From NCBI GenBank assembly GCA_015661035.1, contig JACVJA010000077.1, positions 1 to 6,719 on the forward strand: a stretch of 6,719 nucleotides of DNA. The letters are read 5' to 3'. Below the pieces are notes generated by a model, which was not told where the DNA came from, searched no databases, and saw only the letters and a program-made list of their open reading frames with translations. This DNA comes from Candidatus Calidifonticultor daggyaiensis. GTDB lineage: Bacteria > Actinomycetota > Humimicrobiia > Humimicrobiales > Humimicrobiaceae. The first letter of the stretch is position 1. Each line of letters begins with the position of its first letter. Below are positions 1-6,719 of the stretch, piece after piece. Position numbers and translations under genes: made by a program.

Positions 1-1
1 T

Positions 2-1609
<1,608 letters not shown>

Positions 1610-1630
1610 TTTTTAATTATTTTTTTAAAA

Positions 1631-1660
1631 ATTAGCTGACATAAAATTAGCTAACATAAA
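1631..1660. repeat. 15-bp tandem duplication in the ligA-CPBP gap
   Basis: Two adjacent 15-base units, ATTAGCTGACATAAA (1631-1645) and ATTAGCTAACATAAA (1646-1660), differ at one base. They lie about 22 bases past the ligA stop and 48 bases before the CPBP start. The unit is not an inverted repeat and no function is apparent. The 15-base period equals that of the array inside the following gene. Nothing else convincing is seen in this gap: a TATAAA at 1663-1668 lacks a well-spaced -35 element. Confidence 0.85.
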
Positions 1661-1708
1661 AATATAAATAGTCTTTAAAATACACCTATTACAACAAATA
1701 TATTGAAT

Positions 1709-2659
1709 ATGCAAAACTTAAATATGCATAATAAACTAAACAATCCTAATGAGCTAAATGAATCTGAGATAAATGAATCTGAGCAAAGTAAATCTCCGTC
1801 AAACAAAGTTAGCACAAATAAAGCTCAGTTAAATAAAATCCAGACTAATAAACAACATAAATTTACCCAATTTAATTACCAAGAAAACTTAAGAAATAAA
1901 AAATTACATAGACTGTCTTATAATTATGCCGACAATCAAGTAAGATGGAGTGCCCTTGACGGCTTTTTATCAGTAATAATACTTATAGCATTGCTTGTTG
2001 GAATATATTTTGCAACATCTGCAATATTAAGGTCAATTAGCCAAAACAAGATTGTTCACTTAAATATTACTAGCATTGATAATTTAACATTTTCTATTTT
2101 TTACGGCATACAGGTTTTGCTTATGTTGGGAGTTGTATGGTTTTTTGCTGTATTTTGGAGGCGTTCTAGCTTTAAAGCATTAGGCTTTAAATATTATAGT
2201 CTGATAAAAACGATTTGGTATACATTTATTGCCTTAATTTTTATATTTATATTTAGTTTTATATATGTTTTTGCATTAAAATTTTTCTTTGGTATTGAAG
2301 CTCCTCAAAGTAAAATTGAGCAGCTTGTTTCTAACAACAACGTTTCAGGAAATATTTTAATTGTAGTCACAGCAGTCATTGCACCATTCTGTGAAGAGAT
2401 ATACTTTAGAGGTTTTTTATATTCTGCTTTTAAGAAAAACTTTGGTGTTACAATTGCCCTTTTTTTGTCATCTCTTTTATTTTCACTGGCTCATCTTGAA
2501 CTTTACAGCTTTATTCCTATTTTAGTAATTGGCTGGATTTTAGCATACATATTTGAGAAAACAAAATCTATTTTTACAGCTATAATTTTGCACTCTGTGT
2601 ATAATCTAATTTTAATATCAATTCTTCTTGGTAAATTTCAATTTGTTAAAATGTATTAA
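1709..2659 (+). CDS. CPBP family (CAAX/Abi-like) intramembrane glutamic protease
   Basis: A polytopic membrane protein of the CPBP family, relatives of Rce1-type prenyl proteases; bacterial members act in bacteriocin self-protection, protein processing or unknown roles, and the substrate here cannot be inferred. The three family motifs are present (numbering from the TTG at 1703): EEIYFRG with Glu 231/232 and Arg 236, FSLAH with His 264, and HSVYN with His 297 and Asn 301, all on predicted membrane helices. About six or seven hydrophobic segments are visible (roughly 84-108, 130-151, 171-193, 214-230, 246-263, 270-286, 290-310). Residues 1-80 are a hydrophilic Asn/Lys/Ser-rich tail with a 5-residue repeat, unusual for the family. 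Start choice: TTG 1703, ATG 1709 and ATG 1724 are all in frame and none has a Shine-Dalgarno sequence; ATG 1709 is preferred for its codon, but a start further inside, near the first helix, cannot be excluded. The gene probably follows ligA in transcription. Family call secure; start uncertain. Confidence 0.92.
   Translation: MQNLNMHNKLNNPNELNESEINESEQSKSPSNKVSTNKAQLNKIQTNKQHKFTQFNYQENLRNKKLHRLSYNYADNQVRWSALDGFLSVIILIALLVGIYFATSAILRSISQNKIVHLNITSIDNLTFSIFYGIQVLLMLGVVWFFAVFWRRSSFKALGFKYYSLIKTIWYTFIALIFIFIFSFIYVFALKFFFGIEAPQSKIEQLVSNNNVSGNILIVVTAVIAPFCEEIYFRGFLYSAFKKNFGVTIALFLSSLLFSLAHLELYSFIPILVIGWILAYIFEKTKSIFTAIILHSVYNLILISILLGKFQFVKMY
1754..1858 (+). repeat. In-frame 15-bp tandem array encoding a 5-residue repeat
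   Basis: Seven consecutive 15-base units inside the 5' end of the CPBP gene encode LNESE, INESE, QSKSP, SNKVS, TNKAQ, LNKIQ and TNKQH. The common pattern is x-N-(K/E)-x-x. The first two units differ at one base of 15; later units have diverged but keep Asn (or Ser) in position 2 and Lys/Glu in position 3. The preceding unit, NNPNE at 1739-1753, may be an eighth. A further 15-base spacing occurs just upstream, where AATATGCA starts at both 1706 and 1721. This is not the A(D/N)Lxx pentapeptide-repeat fold, since no hydrophobic central residue is conserved. The segment should be cytoplasmic or surface-exposed and disordered, ahead of the first membrane helix. Confidence 0.85.
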
Positions 2660-2919
2660 TTTTTATGCTTCTAATTTGTGTATTGATTTTGAGATTATTC
2701 CGTACCATATTAAAAACAACATAAAATTTTTATAAAAATTATATAGAACCTTTATTTTTTATATAGAAAATATATTTTAAAATTTTTTCTGTTTATTTTG
2801 TTTATTTTATTTTTTTGTTAAAATTTAAGCTTAGTTTTTTATTGCTGAATATAATTTAAAATTTCTTTTTTTATTTGATATTTATGAGTTAATTTATAAG
2901 TAAAATTACTAAAAAAGTT
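2660..2919. other. 260-base A/T-rich intergenic region before gatC
   Basis: Nearly pure A/T sequence with long T runs (about 2752-2880) and no credible reading frame on either strand. It contains an A/T-only inverted repeat (AATTTTT 2725-2731 and AAAAATT 2734-2740) that is too weak to call a terminator, a perfect TATAAT at 2850-2855, and the diverged copy of the gatC start at 2896-2919. It most probably holds the gatC promoter and leader. Confidence 0.6.
2850..2855 (+). promoter_or_regulatory. Candidate -10 box for gatCA
   Basis: TATAAT, an exact match to the sigma-70 -10 consensus, lies 64 bases before the gatC ATG, which would give a leader of roughly 58 bases. No good -35 hexamer sits 16-18 bases upstream (AAGCTT at 2827-2832), and the background is so A/T-rich that a chance match is likely. 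Confidence 0.28.
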
Positions 2920-2943
2920 ATGAGTAAAATAACAAAAAAAGAA
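2896..2943 (+). repeat. Imperfect 24-bp tandem duplication of the gatC start
   Basis: Bases 2896-2919 read ATA-AGT-AAA-ATT-ACT-AAA-AAA-GTT, in frame with and directly abutting the gatC start, whose first eight codons (2920-2943) are ATG-AGT-AAA-ATA-ACA-AAA-AAA-GAA. Nineteen of 24 bases match. Both copies encode SKITKK; the differences inside that hexapeptide are the synonymous wobble changes ATT/ATA (Ile) and ACT/ACA (Thr). The upstream copy has ATA where the gene has ATG, and an in-frame TAA lies at 2890-2892, two codons before the copy. Confidence 0.85.
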
Positions 2944-3207
2944 GTTGAGCATATTGCAAAACTAGCAGAGCTTGAGTTTGGCGATGAGGCTTTAAATAAA
3001 TTTACATACCAATTAGATCAAATTTTATCCCATGTTGCAAAAATTAATGAGGTTGATACTTCTAATATTAAGCCTACTTCACACACGCTTGAAATTAAAA
3101 ATGTATTTAGGAAAGATGAAATTAAAGAGTCAGTACCAGTTGAAGATGCATTGAGCAATGCCCCAGAAAAAGCTGACAGCGGTTTTTTAGTTCCAAAAAT
3201 TGATTGA
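2920..3207 (+). CDS. gatC: Asp-tRNA(Asn)/Glu-tRNA(Gln) amidotransferase subunit C
   Basis: GatC is the small, extended subunit that wraps around the GatA-GatB interface and stabilises the amidotransferase; it has no catalytic residues. The 95-residue protein is the normal family length. It shows the family pattern: an N-terminal helix (KKEVEHIAKLAELEF, residues 6-20), a second helix with the YQLDQILSHVAKINEVDT segment (about 30-47), the PTSHTLEIKNVFRKDEI loop (52-68), and the C-terminal FLVPKID tail. It ends in TGA and is followed after 34 bases by gatA on the same strand. There is no Shine-Dalgarno sequence before ATG 2920. An in-frame diverged copy of the first eight codons lies immediately upstream; if a non-standard ATA start at 2896 were used, the protein would be eight residues longer. 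ATG 2920 fits the family N-terminus best. Confidence 0.96.
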   Translation: MSKITKKEVEHIAKLAELEFGDEALNKFTYQLDQILSHVAKINEVDTSNIKPTSHTLEIKNVFRKDEIKESVPVEDALSNAPEKADSGFLVPKID

Positions 3208-3241
3208 ATTAAAATTTTTATGAAAAAATTATAAAAAATAT

Positions 3242-4735
3242 ATGGGAAATAATAATTTTTTAGAAATAATTTTTTTACCAGCGCACAAGCTTAATAATTT
3301 AATTCAAGAAAAAAAATTAAAAGTATCTGAAATAGCAAAATGTTATTTTGATGCAATAGAAAAAAGCCAGCAGAAATTAAACTTATATATAACTATTTGT
3401 AAAGAACAAGGATTAAATTTTGCAAAAATACTGGATGAATCACCGGATTATTTAGATGATTTAAGTAATATAAAGCCCTTTTTTGGAATTCCTATTGCTA
3501 TAAAGGATAATATTTGCACAAAAGGCATTACAACTACTTGTGCATCTAAGATTTTACAAAACTATATCCCAATTTATAATGCAACAGTAATTGAAAGACT
3601 AAATGCACAGTCATATATACTTACTGGTAAGGCTAATATGGACGAGTTTGCAATGGGATCTTCAAATGAAAACTCTTTTTTTGGCCCAGTTAAAAATCCC
3701 TGGGATATAAATTGTGTACCCGGAGGCTCAAGCGGAGGGCCAGCTGCAATTATTGCATCTGGAGCTGCGGCTTGTGCTTTAGGCTCTGATACTGGAGGTT
3801 CAATAAGACAGCCTGCATCTTTATGCGGAGTTGTTGGTTTAAAGCCAACATATGGACTTGTTTCAAGGTATGGGCTTGTTGCATTTGCTTCATCACTTGA
3901 CCAAATTGGTCCAATTACCAGAGATGTAAAAGATGCAGCTCGCCTTTTAAATGTTATTGCAGGTTGGGATGAGAATGATTCTACCTCTATTAATTTAAAA
4001 ATGCCGGACTATGAAGAATTTCTAAAAGATGATATTAAAAATTTTAAAATTGGTATAGTAAAAGAATTAATGGTAAAAGAGGTAGCCCCAGAAGTTAGAG
4101 AATCAATTAATAAGGTTGTTTCTTTAGCTGAACAGATGGGTGCTTATGTTGAAGAAATTTCTTTACCATCTTTGGAATATGCTTTAAGCGTTTATTATAT
4201 AATTGCTCCATCAGAAGCAAGTTCAAATCTCTCACGTTATGACGGGGTTAGATATGGGTTTAGAAATACCTCAGCTAAAACATTAAGGGAAATGTATAAA
4301 AAAACAAGAGCTGGAGGTTTCGGTGATGAGGTTAAAAGAAGAATAATGATTGGAACTTATTGTTTATCGTCAGGATATTATGATGCTTATTATGAAAAAG
4401 CTCAAAGAGTTAGAACAAAAATTATAAATGATTTTAAATCAGCATTTAAAAAATATGATATTTTAATTTCCCCAACTTCACCTACAACAGCATTTAAAAT
4501 GGGTGAAAAATTGGACAATCCTTTAATGATGTACCTATCTGATATATGCACAATTCCAGCAAATCTTGCTGGTATTCCTGCAATATCTATTCCTGCAGGA
4601 CTATCAAAGAGCGGTCTTCCAATAGGGCTTCAAATAATTGCTGATAGTTTAAGGGAGGACAATGTTTTCAGAGCTGCTTACAGCCTTGAAAAGGCAATAG
4701 GATTTAGTAAAAATCCAATAGGCTTGTATGAATAA
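3242..4735 (+). CDS. gatA: Asp-tRNA(Asn)/Glu-tRNA(Gln) amidotransferase subunit A (glutaminase)
   Basis: GatA is the amidase-signature subunit that hydrolyses glutamine and sends ammonia through the complex to GatB for conversion of Glu-tRNA(Gln) or Asp-tRNA(Asn). The Ser-cisSer-Lys triad is complete: Lys 88 in FGIPIAIKDN, cis-Ser 163 in GGSSGG and nucleophile Ser 187 in GSDTGGSIRQPA. The 75- and 24-residue spacings equal those of S. aureus GatA (K79, S154, S178). With that offset of nine, Tyr 318, Arg 367 and Asp 434 fall where S. aureus has its glutamine-binding Tyr 309, Arg 358 and Asp 425. The length of 497 is near the usual 480-490. Pro 167 follows GGSSGG where Ser is usual. Only ATG 3242 is a sensible start: an in-frame TGA lies at 3221 and the next Met is residue 133. 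No Shine-Dalgarno is seen. It sits 34 bases after gatC, probably in the same transcript. Confidence 0.98.
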   Translation: MGNNNFLEIIFLPAHKLNNLIQEKKLKVSEIAKCYFDAIEKSQQKLNLYITICKEQGLNFAKILDESPDYLDDLSNIKPFFGIPIAIKDNICTKGITTTCASKILQNYIPIYNATVIERLNAQSYILTGKANMDEFAMGSSNENSFFGPVKNPWDINCVPGGSSGGPAAIIASGAAACALGSDTGGSIRQPASLCGVVGLKPTYGLVSRYGLVAFASSLDQIGPITRDVKDAARLLNVIAGWDENDSTSINLKMPDYEEFLKDDIKNFKIGIVKELMVKEVAPEVRESINKVVSLAEQMGAYVEEISLPSLEYALSVYYIIAPSEASSNLSRYDGVRYGFRNTSAKTLREMYKKTRAGGFGDEVKRRIMIGTYCLSSGYYDAYYEKAQRVRTKIINDFKSAFKKYDILISPTSPTTAFKMGEKLDNPLMMYLSDICTIPANLAGIPAISIPAGLSKSGLPIGLQIIADSLREDNVFRAAYSLEKAIGFSKNPIGLYE

Positions 4736-4829
4736 AAATATGTATAAATAGTTTTAAAATAATTTGGAATAAAGATAAAAATATAAAGATATAAAAGTAA
4801 AATAAGGATAAAACAGTAACATATTGTTT

Positions 4830-4857
4830 TTGGAATTATAAAATGTTTGGGCATAAT
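4830..4857 (+). promoter_or_regulatory. Weak candidate sigma-70 promoter for gatB
   Basis: TTGGAA (4830-4835) and CATAAT (4852-4857) are separated by 16 bases; each hexamer differs from the consensus (TTGACA, TATAAT) at one or two positions. Transcription would begin near 4864, giving a leader of about 75 bases that includes most of the inverted and direct repeats. In sequence this A/T-rich the match may be chance. Confidence 0.25.
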
Positions 4858-4899
4858 TTTTAAATAATGAATTTTAAAAATAGCATTGGGTATTAAAAA

Positions 4900-4926
4900 A
4901 GTTATTAATAGTGGTAGTTATTAATA
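4900..4926. repeat. 11-base direct repeat just upstream of the gatB ribosome site
   Basis: AGTTATTAATA occurs at 4900-4910 and again at 4916-4926, a 16-base period, ending three bases before the gatB Shine-Dalgarno sequence. The spacing of about one and a half helical turns is not typical of an operator; a short slippage duplication is the simpler reading. Confidence 0.7.
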
Positions 4927-4928
4927 AT

Positions 4929-4933
4929 GGAGA
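4929..4933 (+). promoter_or_regulatory. Shine-Dalgarno sequence that sets the gatB start
   Basis: GGAGA with seven bases to ATG 4941 is the only convincing ribosome binding site before any gene start in this window. It argues for ATG 4941 over the in-frame GTG at 4911, which has no purine-rich element at a proper distance. Confidence 0.75.
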
Positions 4934-4940
4934 AAAGCTG

Positions 4941-6563
4941 ATGGATAGAGATACACAAATTAATCAGAAAGATAATAATACAAATAATAAAGTTATTGAT
5001 AAAATTATTATTGATAATAATTTTGAAGTAGTTATTGGTCTTGAAACACATGTTGAACTATCAACTAAAACTAAAATGTTTTGCGGCTGCAAGCTTTCTT
5101 TTGGCAAAACTCCAAACACATACACTTGCCCAGTTTGTTTAGGACTTCCTGGTTCTCTTCCTGTTATAAATGAAAAAGCAGTTTTATTTGCTGTAAAAAT
5201 TGCATTAGCGTTAAACTGCAAGATAAACAATTATACTTTATTTCATAGAAAGAATTATTTTTATCCTGATATGCCTAAGAATTATCAAATAAGCCAGTAT
5301 GATTTGCCTATTGGAAGTGATGGTTATCTTGATATAGATATGCAAGGATATACAAGGCGTGTTGGAATATTAAGAGTTCATATGGAAGAAGACACAGGAA
5401 AGCTTATTCACACTGGCTCAACAGGCAGAATTAGTGAATCCTTTTCAAGTATAGTTGATTTTAACAGAGCAGGGACACCATTAATTGAAATTGTTACAAA
5501 ACCGGATATAAGGTCTGCTTTAGAGGCAAAAGAATATTTAATTAGTTTAAGAAATCTAATATTGTATTTAGATGTAAGTGACTGCAGTATGGAGCAGGGA
5601 AGCTTAAGGTGTGATGCAAATATTTCAGTAAAAGAAGCAGAATCAGATAAACTAGGAGTAAAAACAGAGATAAAGAACTTAAATTCTTTTAGATTTTTAC
5701 AAAGAGCTTTAGAATATGAAACTCAAAGGCAAATTGAAATTTTAAAATCAGGCGGAAAGATAACCCAGCAAACACGCCATTATGATAATATAACTGATAC
5801 CACTATGCCTTTAAGAACAAAAGAAGAAGCCCATGATTACAGATATTTTCCTGACCCGGATTTGGTTCCCATATATGTTGATGATAGTATTATTAATAAG
5901 GTAAAGGATGAAATTCCAGAACTTCCTTACCAAAAATATAAGAGGTATTTAAGTGAGTTTAATCTGCCTGAATCTGACTGTAAAATTTTAACATCCGATA
6001 AGAATGTAGCGAATTTTTTTGACAAGTGTATTGAAATTAAAAAGCAAAATTTAAAAGAAAACCAAGCTCAGGCAGAAACAAAAGATGTTCAAAAAAAAGA
6101 AAGCAAAGAAAGTATTAATTTGAATTTATCAAATTTATCAAATTTTGCAAAAAATGTTAGTAATTGGCTTATTGGTGATTTTGCTTCATTTTTAAACAAA
6201 GAAAACATTTCAATCAAAGATTCCAAAGTAAAACCTCAAAATCTATGCGGACTAATAGAATTAATTGAAAATGGTATAATTAATAAAAATACTGCAAAAG
6301 AAGTTTTTGAAGAAATGTTTTTTAAAGGAGTAAGCCCAGATGAAGTTGTTAAAAGCAAGGGTCTTGAGCAGATAAGTGATATGACTTTGATTGAAAATAT
6401 TATACAAAAAGTTATTAATGAAAATCCCGGTCCAGTTTCTGAGTATAAAAATGGCAAAGAAAAGGCAATTGGTTTTTTAATTGGTAAAATTATGGTAGAG
6501 ACTAAAGGTAAAGCAAATCCAAAGATAGTGTCAGAAATGTTGAAGGGAAAATTGGCGAAATAA
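4941..6563 (+). CDS. gatB: Asp-tRNA(Asn)/Glu-tRNA(Gln) amidotransferase subunit B
   Basis: GatB binds the misacylated tRNA, phosphorylates the Glu or Asp side chain with ATP and transfers the ammonia supplied by GatA. From ATG 4941 the protein is 540 residues. The cradle domain begins at FEVVIGLETHVEL (about 28-40). It carries the CxC...CPVC zinc-type cysteines (48, 50, 63, 66), the NYFYPDMPKNYQISQYD segment (105-121), the signature DFNRAGTPLIEIVTKPDI (173-190) and RCDANISV (223-230). The C-terminal helical and YqeY-like tail runs from about NWLIGDF (408) to the canonical KGKANPKIVSEMLKGKL end. Usual length is about 475-480. The excess of roughly 60 is explained by an Asn/Asp-rich N-terminal extension of about 27 residues and a K/E/N/S-rich insertion at about 368-402. 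All conserved catalytic-domain motifs recognised are intact, so it should be functional. ATG 4941 is chosen for its GGAGA site; GTG 4911 would add ten residues. Confidence 0.97.
   Translation: MDRDTQINQKDNNTNNKVIDKIIIDNNFEVVIGLETHVELSTKTKMFCGCKLSFGKTPNTYTCPVCLGLPGSLPVINEKAVLFAVKIALALNCKINNYTLFHRKNYFYPDMPKNYQISQYDLPIGSDGYLDIDMQGYTRRVGILRVHMEEDTGKLIHTGSTGRISESFSSIVDFNRAGTPLIEIVTKPDIRSALEAKEYLISLRNLILYLDVSDCSMEQGSLRCDANISVKEAESDKLGVKTEIKNLNSFRFLQRALEYETQRQIEILKSGGKITQQTRHYDNITDTTMPLRTKEEAHDYRYFPDPDLVPIYVDDSIINKVKDEIPELPYQKYKRYLSEFNLPESDCKILTSDKNVANFFDKCIEIKKQNLKENQAQAETKDVQKKESKESINLNLSNLSNFAKNVSNWLIGDFASFLNKENISIKDSKVKPQNLCGLIELIENGIINKNTAKEVFEEMFFKGVSPDEVVKSKGLEQISDMTLIENIIQKVINENPGPVSEYKNGKEKAIGFLIGKIMVETKGKANPKIVSEMLKGKLAK
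6123..6149 (+). repeat. In-frame 9-bp tandem repeat in the gatB insertion
   Basis: AATTTATCA is present twice in perfect tandem (6123-6131 and 6132-6140), followed by the degenerate AATTTTGCA (6141-6149). The units are in frame and encode NLS-NLS-NFA. They lie at the downstream edge of the low-complexity insertion in GatB. Confidence 0.8.
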
Positions 6564-6719
6564 GTTAGGTTAATAATTTCAAAATATACCATTATATATA
6601 AAGCAAACTATAATTATTGTGATTAAATCTTTTTATTTAATTGTACTATCTAAGCTTGGTGTTTACAGTTTAACGCTAAAACCTCCAAGCAAAATATTAA
6701 ATATAATTATATTTTAAAA
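6564..6719. other. Non-coding tail after gatB
   Basis: A 156-base A/T-rich stretch with no credible gene on either strand. It contains an A/T-only inverted repeat (ATTAAAT 6622-6628 and ATTTAAT 6635-6641) and the G+C-containing hairpin at 6654-6690. The next gene lies beyond the window. Confidence 0.6.
6654..6690. other. Hairpin with a GC-containing stem downstream of gatB, possible terminator
   Basis: GCTTGG (6654-6659) pairs perfectly with CCAAGC (6685-6690). After a small bulge, GTTT (6661-6664) can pair with AAAC (6679-6682), leaving a loop of about 14 bases. It is the most G+C-rich inverted repeat noticed between genes here. No T run follows on either strand, so it does not fit a classical intrinsic terminator; it could be a Rho-type end, a transcript-stabilising structure or part of a dispersed repeat. 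Confidence 0.35.

Larger units (their letters stand above)
4736..4940. other. 205-base A-rich gap between gatA and gatB
   Basis: No credible reading frame. The first 75 bases are a purine-rich A/G/T tract with a repeated ATAAAGATA (4769-4777 and 4783-4791). An A/T-only inverted repeat follows (ATTTTTAAA 4856-4864 and TTTAAAAAT 4873-4881, 8-base loop), then an 11-base direct repeat at 4900-4926. The gap is much longer than the gatC-gatA spacer, so gatB may have its own promoter or a long leader. Confidence 0.6.

Noticed and set aside
1631..1858. CRISPR-like array
   Set aside because: Units are 15 bases, directly adjacent without spacers, and partly coding; no cas gene is present.
2725..2740. 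AATTTTT/AAAAATT inverted repeat as a CPBP terminator
   Set aside because: A two-base loop and no G/C pairs; such palindromes are expected by chance in this composition.
3205..3207. TGA read as Trp (mycoplasma-type code)
   Set aside because: GatC ends at its normal C-terminal VPKID position at this TGA, the next in-frame codons do not resemble GatC, and Trp is encoded by TGG elsewhere.
4964..5230. 88-codon minus-strand frame opposite the gatB 5' end
   Set aside because: It mirrors the conserved GatB N-terminal motifs and has no supporting signal of its own.
5404..5412. TTATTCACA, matching the DnaA-box consensus
   Set aside because: A single copy inside conserved gatB coding sequence (encoding LIHT) with no cluster around it; not evidence of an origin.
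6236..6592. 118-residue open frame on the minus strand over the gatB 3' end
   Set aside because: It is antisense to a strongly conserved GatB tail, has no ribosome site, and its hydrophobic Phe/Ile/Leu-rich make-up is what the complement of A-rich coding sequence gives.
6668..6674. GTTTAAC resembling an integron attC core site
   Set aside because: Only one 7-mer matches RYYYAAC, with no partner GTTRRRY site, no cassette and no integrase in view.

Overview
The window is a strongly A+T-rich stretch of bacterial chromosome with every recognisable gene on the + strand: the 3' part of ligA (NAD-dependent DNA ligase), a CPBP-family (CAAX-like) intramembrane protease, then gatC, gatA and gatB, the three subunits of the Asp-tRNA(Asn)/Glu-tRNA(Gln) amidotransferase. 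TGA ends gatC exactly where the family normally ends and TGG encodes Trp, so the code is standard bacterial (table 11), not the mycoplasma code. NAD-dependent ligase plus GatCAB indicates a bacterium that makes Gln-tRNA and/or Asn-tRNA by transamidation. The phylum cannot be fixed from this window. Low G+C, K/N/I-rich proteins and expanded low-complexity segments would fit a low-GC Firmicutes-like lineage, a Melainabacteria-like gut lineage, or another AT-rich host-associated group.

Layout: bases 2-1609 are ligA without its N-terminal ~157 codons. A 99-base gap with a 15-bp tandem duplication follows. Bases 1709-2659 are the CPBP protease, whose N-terminus is an Asn/Lys/Ser-rich tail built from a 15-bp (5-residue) tandem array. 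A 260-base gap of almost pure A/T precedes gatC (2920-3207), whose 5' end is preceded by a diverged in-frame copy of its own first eight codons. gatA (3242-4735) follows after 34 bases. A 205-base A-rich gap separates gatA from gatB (4941-6563). The last 156 bases hold no gene, only a hairpin with a G+C-containing stem.

How the genes work together: GatA releases ammonia from glutamine, GatB activates the misacylated Glu/Asp on the tRNA and receives the ammonia, and GatC is the small belt subunit that ties the two together. Their shared strand and order support joint expression, although the long gatA-gatB gap leaves room for a separate gatB promoter. LigA (Okazaki-fragment and repair ligase) and the CPBP protease have no known functional link to GatCAB.

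No new multi-gene system is visible; the genes are housekeeping. The unusual feature is the repeated occurrence of short tandem duplications, most of them close to translation starts (before and inside the CPBP 5' end, at the gatC start, before gatB), plus low-complexity, largely K/N/E/S-rich insertions in otherwise conserved enzymes (LigA, GatB). The in-frame duplicated start of gatC, where the amino acids are kept while the wobble bases differ, is the single most informative oddity.
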